Source: Flavobacteriales bacterium (GTDB lineage Bacteria; Bacteroidota; Bacteroidia; Flavobacteriales_D; Crocinitomicaceae). Taken from it: DNA of 5,681 bases. This document shows positions 1 through 5,681 of this stretch, piece by piece (positions within the stretch are counted from its first letter, which is position 1; every line of letters starts with the position of its first letter). The position numbers were made by a program, and so were the translations under genes. Under the pieces are notes generated by a model. That model searched no databases. It was not told the origin of the DNA and saw only the letters and a list, made by a program, of their open reading frames with translations. The DNA lies in assembly GCA_947476515.1 (NCBI GenBank), contig CANJQZ010000138.1, positions 1 to 5,681 on the forward strand, given 5' to 3'.

Positions 1-304
1 AAAATTCTTTCGCGTAAGTTTGTCCGTCAAGTGTATTGTTAAAAAACACTTCTGTACTTTTAATTTCAAAGGGATGGTTGGCATCACCGTAGATTTTTTT
101 CAAGATTGATCCAGGTGCTAAGTCAATGTAAATTCTATAGGTTGTAGAACCAATAGGAACAATTCCTCCAGAGGTGTCTGTAAAATCATTGGCGTCACTT
201 ACATAATATTTCTCCACAATTACATTCTCAATTTGAGAGAATAGCGTATTAGAATTAAGTAAAACACATAAATGTATAAGGCAAAAAATAACTGCTTTTT
301 TCAT
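1..304 (-). CDS. Secreted VEKYY-family paralogue P3, 3' end outside window
   Basis: An open frame reads from ATG at 304-302 to the left edge, giving the first 101 residues with no stop. Residues 1-23 form a Sec signal peptide (MKKAVIF, then a hydrophobic stretch ending NTLFS), with likely cleavage before Gln24. The mature start carries the signature of the two other paralogues in this window: VEKYYVSDAND (30-40), GSTTYRIYIDLAPG (52-65), GDANHPFEIKSTEVFFNN (73-90). The two signal-peptide cysteines (8 and 13) do not form a lipobox at the cleavage site, so a lipoprotein is unlikely. The start codon lies 3 bases after the receptor stop codon, so translation is probably coupled to the receptor gene. 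I do not recognise a known function. Whether it carries a T9SS sorting domain like P1 cannot be seen. The reading frame and family membership are well supported; the role is unknown. Confidence 0.88.
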   Translation of the reverse strand, partial: MKKAVIFCLIHLCVLLNSNTLFSQIENVIVEKYYVSDANDFTDTSGGIVPIGSTTYRIYIDLAPGSILKKIYGDANHPFEIKSTEVFFNNTLDGQTYAKEF

Positions 305-307
305 TTG

Positions 308-3300
308 TTATAGTTTATAGGCTATGCCAAGGGTGAAATTAGTCCCATAACGGAAACGGTCATAGATCTGGTAACTACCATCAGGTAATTTATAAGACCT
401 TCTTACAGGTGCATTTAATAGGTCACGAACGGTTAGATTCGTCACGAAATGATCCCCTAAATTTTTAGATATTTTAAAGTCAATTAGATTTCTTTGAAGT
501 TCATAAACGTCAGCCAGTCCTTTAATGGAACTACTAATGACCAATCTTGGCCCTTGAATGTTATAACTTAATGTTGCAACAACTCCAATCTTATCATTTT
601 TATAGCTTGCAATTGCATTGATGATGTAGGGAGCTTGCCCGAACATGGGTCTATTAATGGTGTCAACTGGCGTAAATACTTTTATTCCATCTACAATTTC
701 TAAAGTCCGAACTACAAATTCAGAAGTTGATTTTACCAAGGTTATATTAGATCTTAATTCAAATGTTTTCCCTACTTTTTTCTTAAATTCTACTTCAATC
801 CCTTTAACATTTGAATTCTTAATATTCTCCCAAGTAATTCCATCAACCTGGAAACCCATCTCGATATGATTTTTAAAGTCTTTATAAAATAAACTTACAG
901 AAACATTATCACCATTTTTAAAATAAGATTCGCCTCTAAAATCAAAATTTGTGATTTGTACAGGTTTCAATGATGAGTTTCCATAAATTAAAGACCTGAA
1001 TTCATAATCATATACTGCCCCATCATACAATTCTCTGAAGCTAGGTCTTGCAAGGGTTTGACTCACATTAAATCTCAAATTTGTTTGCCCTGTAGTGTCG
1101 TTTTTAAGTTTATAAATTAAACTAGCACTTGGTAAATAATTTACTTGTTTAATGGATGCAGCATTGATTAGTGGAAAACCACCGAGATTTTCTCTTCTCT
1201 TATCATTTTCTGTATATCCTAATTTGTAATAATCGGTAACATCAGTAAATAGATTAGTTGATTCTGCTCTTGCCCCTGCTGACAATCTTATTTTTTTAGT
1301 AAATTCATAATCAGCCATGAAAAACACAGCTGCTATTTGGCCAGTTCCAAAAGAATTGTTTCTTGGAAATTGTGCATGTTTATAATAGAAATCAATTTGA
1401 CCATTATTCATAGTCATTCTATTGGGATTCAAATAGGAATTGACATCTTCATTTTGAAGGTTAGGAACAAATGTATTACCCTTGGCTAGGTAATATTCAT
1501 CTAGATTAGAAACTCTTTCAGATTCTTGAAAAGCCCCGCCAAATTTCAATTTTCTAGCAAGTTTGGAACTTGCGTCAATAGGTAATTCCATATTGATACG
1601 GGAATCAAAAATATTTTCACCAAGAGATCTATAAAATCTTCTAATTCCTTGTCCAGCATTAGTTGCAAATTCATATGAAATAGTGGAGTCACCTGTAATA
1701 TTATACTGATATTGAATTAATTTAAAATCTGGAGCCAAACTTTTTCCTAAAGTATAGGTGGCATTCAGATCAATTTTTAATTTAATTTTTGGAATATAAT
1801 GTTGCGAGCTGAATTGCATGATTTGCTGCTTTCTCTGCTCATAAAAAATATTATTTCGAATACTAAATTCTTGTCCTTGCGTACTATCAGACATGTTAGA
1901 AAATCTAGAAACATCATTGGATCCATAAAAGTTGGGCATGTACAAAAAGGTAAGTTTGTTGTTATCATTCAATTTATAAGCTAAATTCATTAAGATACTC
2001 CATGAATTAGTTTCTTTACTGATTTTGGCGCTATCTCTAAATTCGACATCAAATCCTGCATCTTCATTTAATAATCTTTGTGAAATTCCATTCGGGTCAT
2101 AGCGCACCGTATTCCCATATCTAAATCCAAATAAATACCCTAATTTTTTACCGAAAAGAGTGGTTTGATCACCGATGCTAAAATTTTGAGTGTAATTGAT
2201 GGGTGCTTTACGATAACTGGCTGTCCAATTGTTTTTGAAACCATTGTTATAATCCGTTCCATCTGGATTTAATTTATGAAAAGCATCTTGTTTTAAGGTA
2301 TTGTTATACGATTGAAGCGCTTGTTGGTAACTGGCATTATCATTTATAGATGCTGGAGATAATAAACCTAACTGTACCAATCCTAATTTCATATAAGTAT
2401 TAGATTCTGGACTTCCATCTATCCATCCATTTACTCCAATTGATGAGAAATAAATTCCTAAACCTAGGGCTACCATTTCTTGATAAGAAGTAGGATTCAA
2501 CTGCGGTTCTATAAAGTTATTATCCACTTTCGTTCTCAATCCTTTGTCAAATCCTAACCAATCGGTTGCACTTCTATCAGATGTAATAAAATCTTGAAAT
2601 GTTGTCTGTGCATTTAGTCCAAATTGAGATTCTAAATTGACGGTTAGTTTGTCTGGATAATCTTTAGTTTCAACTGAAATATAGGCACCTGCCCAATCTC
2701 CAGGCAAATCCGGACTTGCAGATTTGGTGATGACAATATTGTCAATTAAACTTGTTGGGAAAATGTCTAACTTAATATTATTCGTCAATGGATCCAAAGT
2801 TGGAATTCGTGCACCATTCAAAGTTGTTTTGACATAACGATCTCCAATACCTCTTACTGTAATCAATCCGCCATTAGTAGAAACTCCCGAAACCCTAGCG
2901 ATAGCTGCTGTGGCATTCGGGTCACCGGTTCTTTTCATGGTTTCACTAGAAATATAATCTATGGTAGTAGCAGAATTTACTTTTAACTTCTCCATATAAT
3001 AATCATTGGCTTTTATTTGCTTTCCAATGATGCTGAGCTCTTGAATATTTTTTGTTGCAGTGTATTCGTTTAAAGTAAAATCTTTATTAATTACTTCTGA
3101 TTTTTTAAATTCAAATGGGGCGCTGATGGTGTCATAACCAATAAAAATTACTTTTATCGTATAAGGCTTTGAATCAGGGAACTTTAAAGTGTATTGTCCT
3201 TCTACATCAGTTTTTGTAATGATCGTTTTATCCTCAACAGCGACCAATTTCACCCCAATTAAAAGTTCACCTTTTATATCGGTAACCCTTCCAGTTAAGG

Positions 3301-3364
3301 TGCCTTGCGCATACGAATAAGTAAGCGTAAAGAATAATAAAAATAAACAGGTAATTAATCGCAT
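308..3364 (-). CDS. TonB-dependent outer-membrane receptor with N-terminal carboxypeptidase-regulatory-like domain
   Basis: This 1018-aa protein has the domain order of a Bacteroidota TonB-dependent receptor. Residues 1-19 are a signal peptide, with likely cleavage before Gln20. Residues 21-100 are a carboxypeptidase-regulatory-like beta-sandwich (GTLTGRVTD, later GQYTLKFPD and GYDTI). Residues 107-117 (IQELSIIGKQI) sit where a TonB box-like segment would be expected. The plug follows at about 124-235, with ITVRGIGDRYVKTTLNG (168-184), LDIFPTSLIDNI (199-210) and SPDLPGDWAG (217-226). The rest is a beta-barrel, including NVSQTLARPSFREL (from 766), YGNSSLKP (794-801) and NSNVKGIEVEF (850-860). 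Such receptors import ligands across the outer membrane using TonB-ExbBD energy. No SusD-like partner is encoded nearby; instead it lies between secreted paralogues P1 (19-base gap) and P3 (3-base gap). The last residue is Leu rather than the usual terminal aromatic. Family is confident; substrate is unknown. Confidence 0.95.
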   Translation of the reverse strand: MRLITCLFLLFFTLTYSYAQGTLTGRVTDIKGELLIGVKLVAVEDKTIITKTDVEGQYTLKFPDSKPYTIKVIFIGYDTISAPFEFKKSEVINKDFTLNEYTATKNIQELSIIGKQIKANDYYMEKLKVNSATTIDYISSETMKRTGDPNATAAIARVSGVSTNGGLITVRGIGDRYVKTTLNGARIPTLDPLTNNIKLDIFPTSLIDNIVITKSASPDLPGDWAGAYISVETKDYPDKLTVNLESQFGLNAQTTFQDFITSDRSATDWLGFDKGLRTKVDNNFIEPQLNPTSYQEMVALGLGIYFSSIGVNGWIDGSPESNTYMKLGLVQLGLLSPASINDNASYQQALQSYNNTLKQDAFHKLNPDGTDYNNGFKNNWTASYRKAPINYTQNFSIGDQTTLFGKKLGYLFGFRYGNTVRYDPNGISQRLLNEDAGFDVEFRDSAKISKETNSWSILMNLAYKLNDNNKLTFLYMPNFYGSNDVSRFSNMSDSTQGQEFSIRNNIFYEQRKQQIMQFSSQHYIPKIKLKIDLNATYTLGKSLAPDFKLIQYQYNITGDSTISYEFATNAGQGIRRFYRSLGENIFDSRINMELPIDASSKLARKLKFGGAFQESERVSNLDEYYLAKGNTFVPNLQNEDVNSYLNPNRMTMNNGQIDFYYKHAQFPRNNSFGTGQIAAVFFMADYEFTKKIRLSAGARAESTNLFTDVTDYYKLGYTENDKRRENLGGFPLINAASIKQVNYLPSASLIYKLKNDTTGQTNLRFNVSQTLARPSFRELYDGAVYDYEFRSLIYGNSSLKPVQITNFDFRGESYFKNGDNVSVSLFYKDFKNHIEMGFQVDGITWENIKNSNVKGIEVEFKKKVGKTFELRSNITLVKSTSEFVVRTLEIVDGIKVFTPVDTINRPMFGQAPYIINAIASYKNDKIGVVATLSYNIQGPRLVISSSIKGLADVYELQRNLIDFKISKNLGDHFVTNLTVRDLLNAPVRRSYKLPDGSYQIYDRFRYGTNFTLGIAYKL

Positions 3365-3383
3365 GGTACTAATTTTTTATTTT

Positions 3384-4484
3384 TTAAAATTTAACAAGTC
3401 TTAAAGAACTTGTATCCTTTCCATTAATAAGCTTAAGCGTATAAACACCTTCTTTTAAACCCAAAACATTAATGCTGTCTACTAATGCATGATTGCTTTT
3501 ACTGATCACTGTTCTTCCAGACATGTCAATTATTTGAACATCATATACTTCAGATCCTGTTGAAGTATTATTTAATGATTTTATAGCAATAGTATTTTGA
3601 CTTGGATTCGGATAAATCATAAAGATTGACGCACTACTTTGAATTTCTTCAATTCCTGAGTTGTCTATAATTACACCAGAAGTATAATTTAAAGTAGTAT
3701 CTAAAAATTCATTAGCTGCAGCTGAATCAGCTACAAAAATTTGACTTTCACCGGCTACAGGTGTTGCTAATTGTAAGTTTAAGTGAAAACTAAAAACTCC
3801 ATCAGTAGTGAATTGACCTAACAATACATGGTTGCTAGTAGTTATACCATCGACACCTCCTAAAGCTGCAATTGCTGCACCGTTTGTAGTAAAATCATTT
3901 CCTGCTGTCTGATCGAAAATATCTAACTCAGTTGTAATCCCTAATACATTTGGAAGCGTTGGTGTTCCTGGCATAAGACCATCTTGAGCACCTGTTCCTG
4001 TGATAGGCAAACCGATTAATGGATCTGTATTGGCAAGGATATTTTGTAAATTCCCAATCGTTCCATCAGTATCTTCTGTTTTCAATACTCCCATTAAACC
4101 ATTAGCTACCCCTCCAATAGTGATATAAGAATCAATCAAAGTAGTATTCTTTTTGGTATTGTTTAAACTTGTTCCTTGATACACCTTAAATCCATAGTTA
4201 GGATCGTTATAAAATGCTGTAGTGGTCGCAATATTTAGAGTGTGTGCTGCATTTCCAAACATTTGAATTACTTTATATCCAGGAAGTAAATTAGCATAAA
4301 CTCGGTAGGTCACTGAACCAACGCCTAAAGGATAAACAGCGCCATTGCTAGCTGCGTCCATAGAATCAGCTGCGTCTGAAATGTAATATTTCTCTACAAC
4401 AATTCCTTCAAGTCCTGTTTGTGAAAATGCTGGTAAAATGATGAGGTTGCTCAATAAAGCGAAAAGAATATTTTTTGTTTTCAT
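3384..4484 (-). CDS. Secreted VEKYY-family protein P1 with T9SS type A sorting domain
   Basis: This 366-aa protein has a signal peptide at residues 1-21 (ending LPAFS), with likely cleavage before Gln22. A shared family domain of unknown function spans about 25-265. It shows VEKYYISDAAD (30-40), GSVTYRVYANLLPG (56-69), GNAAHTLNIATTTAFYN (77-93), NTTLIDSY (113-120), GVLKTED (132-138), NGAAIAALGG (201-210) and NHVLLGQFTTDG (218-229). A Gly/Pro-rich segment at about 155-182 is longer than in P2. Residues about 285-366 are a T9SS type A sorting domain: YPNPSQN (291-297), DMSGRTV (320-326), GVYTLKL (346-352), ending LRLVKF. Such domains direct passage through the type IX secretion system and are normally removed, often with attachment to surface lipopolysaccharide. 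Placed between P2 and the receptor gene, it is probably co-transcribed with both. Secretion route is well supported. The function of the core domain is not known to me; a ligand-binding partner of the receptor is only an inference. Confidence 0.93.
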   Translation of the reverse strand: MKTKNILFALLSNLIILPAFSQTGLEGIVVEKYYISDAADSMDAASNGAVYPLGVGSVTYRVYANLLPGYKVIQMFGNAAHTLNIATTTAFYNDPNYGFKVYQGTSLNNTKKNTTLIDSYITIGGVANGLMGVLKTEDTDGTIGNLQNILANTDPLIGLPITGTGAQDGLMPGTPTLPNVLGITTELDIFDQTAGNDFTTNGAAIAALGGVDGITTSNHVLLGQFTTDGVFSFHLNLQLATPVAGESQIFVADSAAANEFLDTTLNYTSGVIIDNSGIEEIQSSASIFMIYPNPSQNTIAIKSLNNTSTGSEVYDVQIIDMSGRTVISKSNHALVDSINVLGLKEGVYTLKLINGKDTSSLRLVKF

Positions 4485-4519
4485 AGTATTAAGTTTTATT
4501 TATAGTTTATGGTTTTAGT
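4485..4519 (-). other. P2-P1 spacer with A-rich translation start region
   Basis: This 35-base spacer holds no recognisable Shine-Dalgarno sequence. In gene orientation it is A/T-rich, reading ATAAACTATA followed by AATAAAACTTAATACT before the P1 ATG. A-rich start regions without a Shine-Dalgarno are usual in Bacteroidota. There is no terminator hairpin, which supports read-through from P2 into P1. Confidence 0.5.
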
Positions 4520-5335
4520 TTATTTCAAAAATAATTCTGGGTGAGTAAATTCACCCTCAACTGGATCATGTGCTACATACTTCTCAGATTTTCCTTCTGG
4601 AGTTCCGATCAATAAATTTAATTGGTAAGACAATTCACCATGGGTAGTAAGTTGTGCGATTAATACTTTATTGCTTAGAGAATCAGCTCCTTGTACCCCT
4701 TTACCCATAGAAGCCCAAGCGCCATTGTTAATGCTGATTGTATTCGTATTGGTTGCTGAACCCAATCCTTTTATAGTGCTGTCCATTTGATAAAATGTTG
4801 GGAATGTTTGGTTGTATTGTTCTTTTAATCCATCAACAACATCTAAAGACATACCCATTTTTTTGGAGTTATTTTTAAGATATGGTCCTGTAGTTTTGAA
4901 AACATTTAAAGTATCATCTTCTGACTTCAAAACCCCAATTTGATTTTCCCCTGCACCACCGGCAGACAACCATGAATCTAATCTAGTGGTGTTTCTTGGA
5001 TAGGTGCGCAATGGAATCCTATTGGGGTATTCTGCGCCATATTCTATATGGTTGTAAAACAAATTAGTTGACTTAATATAGAGTTCATGGTTAGGAGCTC
5101 CAAAAGCCATTTGAAAGGTATAACCAGGTTTTAAATCAACATAAATCCGATAGGTAATTGATCCAGGGGTTAATTCGCCGCTCAATTCAGGATGGGCATT
5201 ATCTTCTTTAGTTGAGATGTAGTATTTCTCTACAATAATCCCTTCTAAACCCTTTTGACCCAACAAATGACCAGCAGTTAAAGTAATTGCAATTGTTAGA
5301 AAAAGTAATTTAAATATTTGGGTCATTTGCATCAT
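4520..5335 (-). CDS. Secreted VEKYY-family protein P2 without sorting domain
   Basis: This 271-aa protein is probably the first gene of the minus-strand cluster. The start is ambiguous among Met1, Met2 and Met4 (MMQM); the longest is given. The signal peptide ends near residue 26 (HLLG), with likely cleavage before Gln27. The mature protein is the same domain as in P1: VEKYYIS (35-41), GSITYRIYVDLKPG (58-71), GAPNHELYIKSTNLFYN (79-95), NTTRLDSW (115-122), GVLKSED (134-140), NNGAWASMGKG (203-213), NKVLIAQLTTHG (222-233), then LNLLIGTPEGKS (239-250). It ends at PELFLK, where P1 continues into its sorting domain. Only 35 bases separate the stop from P1, so there is no room for a frameshifted sorting-domain remnant. 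It should therefore reach the periplasm and, unless it partners with another protein, need a different route to the surface. No lipobox cysteine is present. Function is not recognised. Confidence 0.92.
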   Translation of the reverse strand: MMQMTQIFKLLFLTIAITLTAGHLLGQKGLEGIIVEKYYISTKEDNAHPELSGELTPGSITYRIYVDLKPGYTFQMAFGAPNHELYIKSTNLFYNHIEYGAEYPNRIPLRTYPRNTTRLDSWLSAGGAGENQIGVLKSEDDTLNVFKTTGPYLKNNSKKMGMSLDVVDGLKEQYNQTFPTFYQMDSTIKGLGSATNTNTISINNGAWASMGKGVQGADSLSNKVLIAQLTTHGELSYQLNLLIGTPEGKSEKYVAHDPVEGEFTHPELFLK

Positions 5336-5347
5336 TATAAAATCAAT

Positions 5348-5395
5348 GCAATATTATTTCAAAGAAATAACTAGCCGATTAACGCAATGTTATTT
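5348..5395. repeat. 12-bp direct repeat GCAAT[A/G]TTATTT around the candidate promoter
   Basis: GCAATATTATTT at 5348-5359 and GCAATGTTATTT at 5384-5395 match at 11 of 12 positions and start 36 bases apart. The distal copy contains the candidate -33 TTG of the minus-strand promoter. The proximal copy lies immediately downstream of the -7 box, over the expected transcription start. This placement would suit a regulator-binding pair, but low-complexity AT sequence could produce it by chance. Confidence 0.45.
5360..5387 (-). promoter_or_regulatory. Candidate Bacteroidota-type promoter for the P2 operon
   Basis: In minus-strand orientation, TTG (5387-5385) is followed after 17 bases by TTTCTTTG (5367-5360). 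This matches the Bacteroidota -7 consensus TAnnTTTG with one mismatch. Transcription would begin a few bases downstream, near 5354, giving a leader of about 20 bases before the P2 start at 5335. The spacing is plausible, but the motif is short and the DNA AT-rich, so this is a candidate only. Confidence 0.45.
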
Positions 5396-5402
5396 AGATA
5401 TA

Positions 5403-5427
5403 AAATAATTATTTACTTAAATTTAAG
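5403..5427. repeat. Two adjacent 12-bp AT palindromes
   Basis: AAATAATTATTT (5403-5414) and CTTAAATTTAAG (5416-5427) are each perfect 12-bp palindromes separated by one base. They lie upstream of the candidate promoter of the minus-strand operon. They could be operator half-sites or simply AT-rich upstream DNA. Confidence 0.35.
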
Positions 5428-5493
5428 AGATCCATATTTTGAAAGGGGGACATCGTTAATAAGAACAAACTAATATTACCAAAGCCCTTAAAC

Positions 5494-5509
5494 GGTGAAA
5501 TAAATCACC
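5494..5509. repeat. Short inverted repeat, GGTGA-6-TCACC
   Basis: A perfect 5-bp stem (5494-5498 with 5505-5509) encloses the six-base loop AATAAA. No T-run follows on either strand, so it does not look like an intrinsic terminator. It lies about 50 bases upstream of the smpB -7-like box and could be a protein-binding site. Confidence 0.3.
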
Positions 5510-5558
5510 CTAGCTCCTCAAAATAATATTATCCCAAGTTTTACAAAATAGAATTCCT

Positions 5559-5566
5559 TATCTTCG
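5559..5566 (+). promoter_or_regulatory. Candidate -7 element of smpB
   Basis: TATCTTCG matches TAnnTTTG with one mismatch and ends 4 bases before the smpB ATG. Transcription would then start at or next to the start codon, implying a leaderless or nearly leaderless mRNA. A clear -33 TTG is not visible at the expected distance; TTTT at 5539-5542 is the nearest candidate. Confidence 0.45.
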
Positions 5567-5570
5567 CAGC

Positions 5571-5681
5571 ATGGCGATTGATCAATTGAATATTAAAAAC
5601 AAAAGAGCCCGATTTGAGTATCATCTTGAAGAGGAGTTTTCTGCTGGAATTCAATTAAGTGGCACTGAAATCAAAAGTATA
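5571..5681 (+). CDS. smpB: SsrA-binding protein SmpB, 3' end outside window
   Basis: The first 37 codons run to the right edge with no stop. The translation begins MAIDQLNIKNKRARFEYHLE and continues through EEEFSAGIQLSGTEIKSI. This is the SmpB N-terminus: an NKxAR-type opening, then the first strands of the oligonucleotide-binding barrel with the hallmark AGIxLxGTEIKS. SmpB binds the tRNA-like end of tmRNA and brings it to ribosomes stalled on mRNAs lacking a stop codon, where trans-translation rescues the ribosome and tags the peptide for degradation. It acts in the cytoplasm. It is transcribed away from the receptor cluster and is probably unrelated to it. No ssrA gene is seen in the window. 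Identification rests on the diagnostic N-terminal motif. Confidence 0.95.
   Translation, partial: MAIDQLNIKNKRARFEYHLEEEFSAGIQLSGTEIKSI

Larger units (their letters stand above)
1..5335 (-). other. Probable operon P2-P1-receptor-P3
   Basis: Four genes run in the same direction with spacers of 35, 19 and 3 bases. I see no hairpin with a T-run between any pair. Three encode paralogous secreted proteins and one encodes an outer-membrane receptor, so a shared transcript and a shared surface process are likely. The operon may continue beyond the left edge. Single transcription is inferred from spacing, not shown directly. Confidence 0.7.
5336..5570. other. Divergent intergenic region between the receptor operon and smpB
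   Basis: This is the only long non-coding stretch in the window (235 bases). It must hold promoters for both directions. Visible elements are a -33/-7-like pair for the minus strand, a bracketing 12-bp direct repeat, two adjacent AT palindromes, a 5-bp-stem hairpin and a -7-like box just before smpB. I see no tRNA, no tmRNA 3' end and no convincing small ORF here. The central part, about 5428-5493, shows nothing I can name apart from a short G-run near 5445-5449. Confidence 0.7.

Noticed and set aside
645..869. 74-codon open frame on the plus strand
   Set aside because: It lies wholly inside the receptor gene on the opposite strand, and the translation has no recognisable family or start context. 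It is a shadow of the receptor coding sequence.
1777..1984. Two overlapping open frames of about 60 codons, one on each strand
   Set aside because: Both sit inside the receptor barrel coding region in other frames and resemble no protein; the receptor reading frame is intact throughout.
4520..4525. P2 as a frameshifted or truncated gene that lost its sorting domain
   Set aside because: The shared domain is complete to its end and followed by a normal TAA. The 35-base spacer has no sorting-domain remnant, so P2 looks like an intact short form.
308..5335. SusC/SusD-type glycan utilisation locus
   Set aside because: No SusD-like lipoprotein, glycoside hydrolase or sensor/regulator gene is present, and the receptor's partners are a different secreted family.
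5494..5509. Intrinsic terminator
   Set aside because: The stem is only 5 bp and no T-run follows on either strand. It also lies between two divergent genes, where a terminator is not expected.
5400..5570. tmRNA (ssrA) or another RNA gene next to smpB
   Set aside because: No tRNA-like acceptor or T-arm sequence and no plausible tag reading frame is visible; the stretch is simply AT-rich spacer.

Overview
The window looks like chromosomal DNA of a member of the Bacteroidota. The DNA is AT-rich, and spacers and start regions are A-rich without clear Shine-Dalgarno sequences. Two candidate promoters resemble the Bacteroidota -33/-7 type (TTG, then TAnnTTTG). One protein carries a type IX secretion (T9SS) C-terminal sorting domain. 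The outer-membrane receptor begins with a carboxypeptidase-regulatory-like domain, and every secretory protein has a predicted signal peptidase cut just before a glutamine. I cannot place it to genus.

Layout, right to left on the minus strand: a four-gene, tightly packed, co-directional cluster that is probably one operon. The order is P2 (271 aa, 5335-4520), P1 (366 aa, 4484-3384), a 1018-aa TonB-dependent receptor (3364-308), and P3 (304 to beyond the left edge, partial). Spacers are 35, 19 and 3 bases. P1, P2 and P3 are paralogues of a secreted protein family that I cannot assign to a named function. They share VEKYY[IV]S, GSxTYRxYxxLxPG and GxxxHxxxIxxTxxF[YF]N; P1 and P2 also share GVLK[TS]ED and a C-terminal block around NGA...NxVLxxQxTTxG. 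P1 adds a T9SS type A sorting domain, P2 stops at the end of the shared domain, and the end of P3 is outside the window.

A 235-base spacer (5336-5570) separates the cluster from a divergent gene on the plus strand. That gene starts at 5571 and is the beginning of smpB (SsrA-binding protein), a housekeeping trans-translation factor with no evident link to the cluster. The spacer holds a candidate promoter for the minus-strand operon bracketed by a 12-bp direct repeat, two adjacent 12-bp AT palindromes, a short hairpin, and a -7-like element immediately before smpB.

The main point of interest is one TonB-dependent receptor encoded among three paralogous secreted proteins, with no SusD-like protein in view. 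A simple reading is an uncharacterised surface system: the receptor sits in the outer membrane, and the paralogues are exported and either anchored at the surface (P1) or left soluble or otherwise retained (P2). They could act as ligand-binding partners or as co-expressed secreted proteins. Substrate and function are not readable from the sequence.
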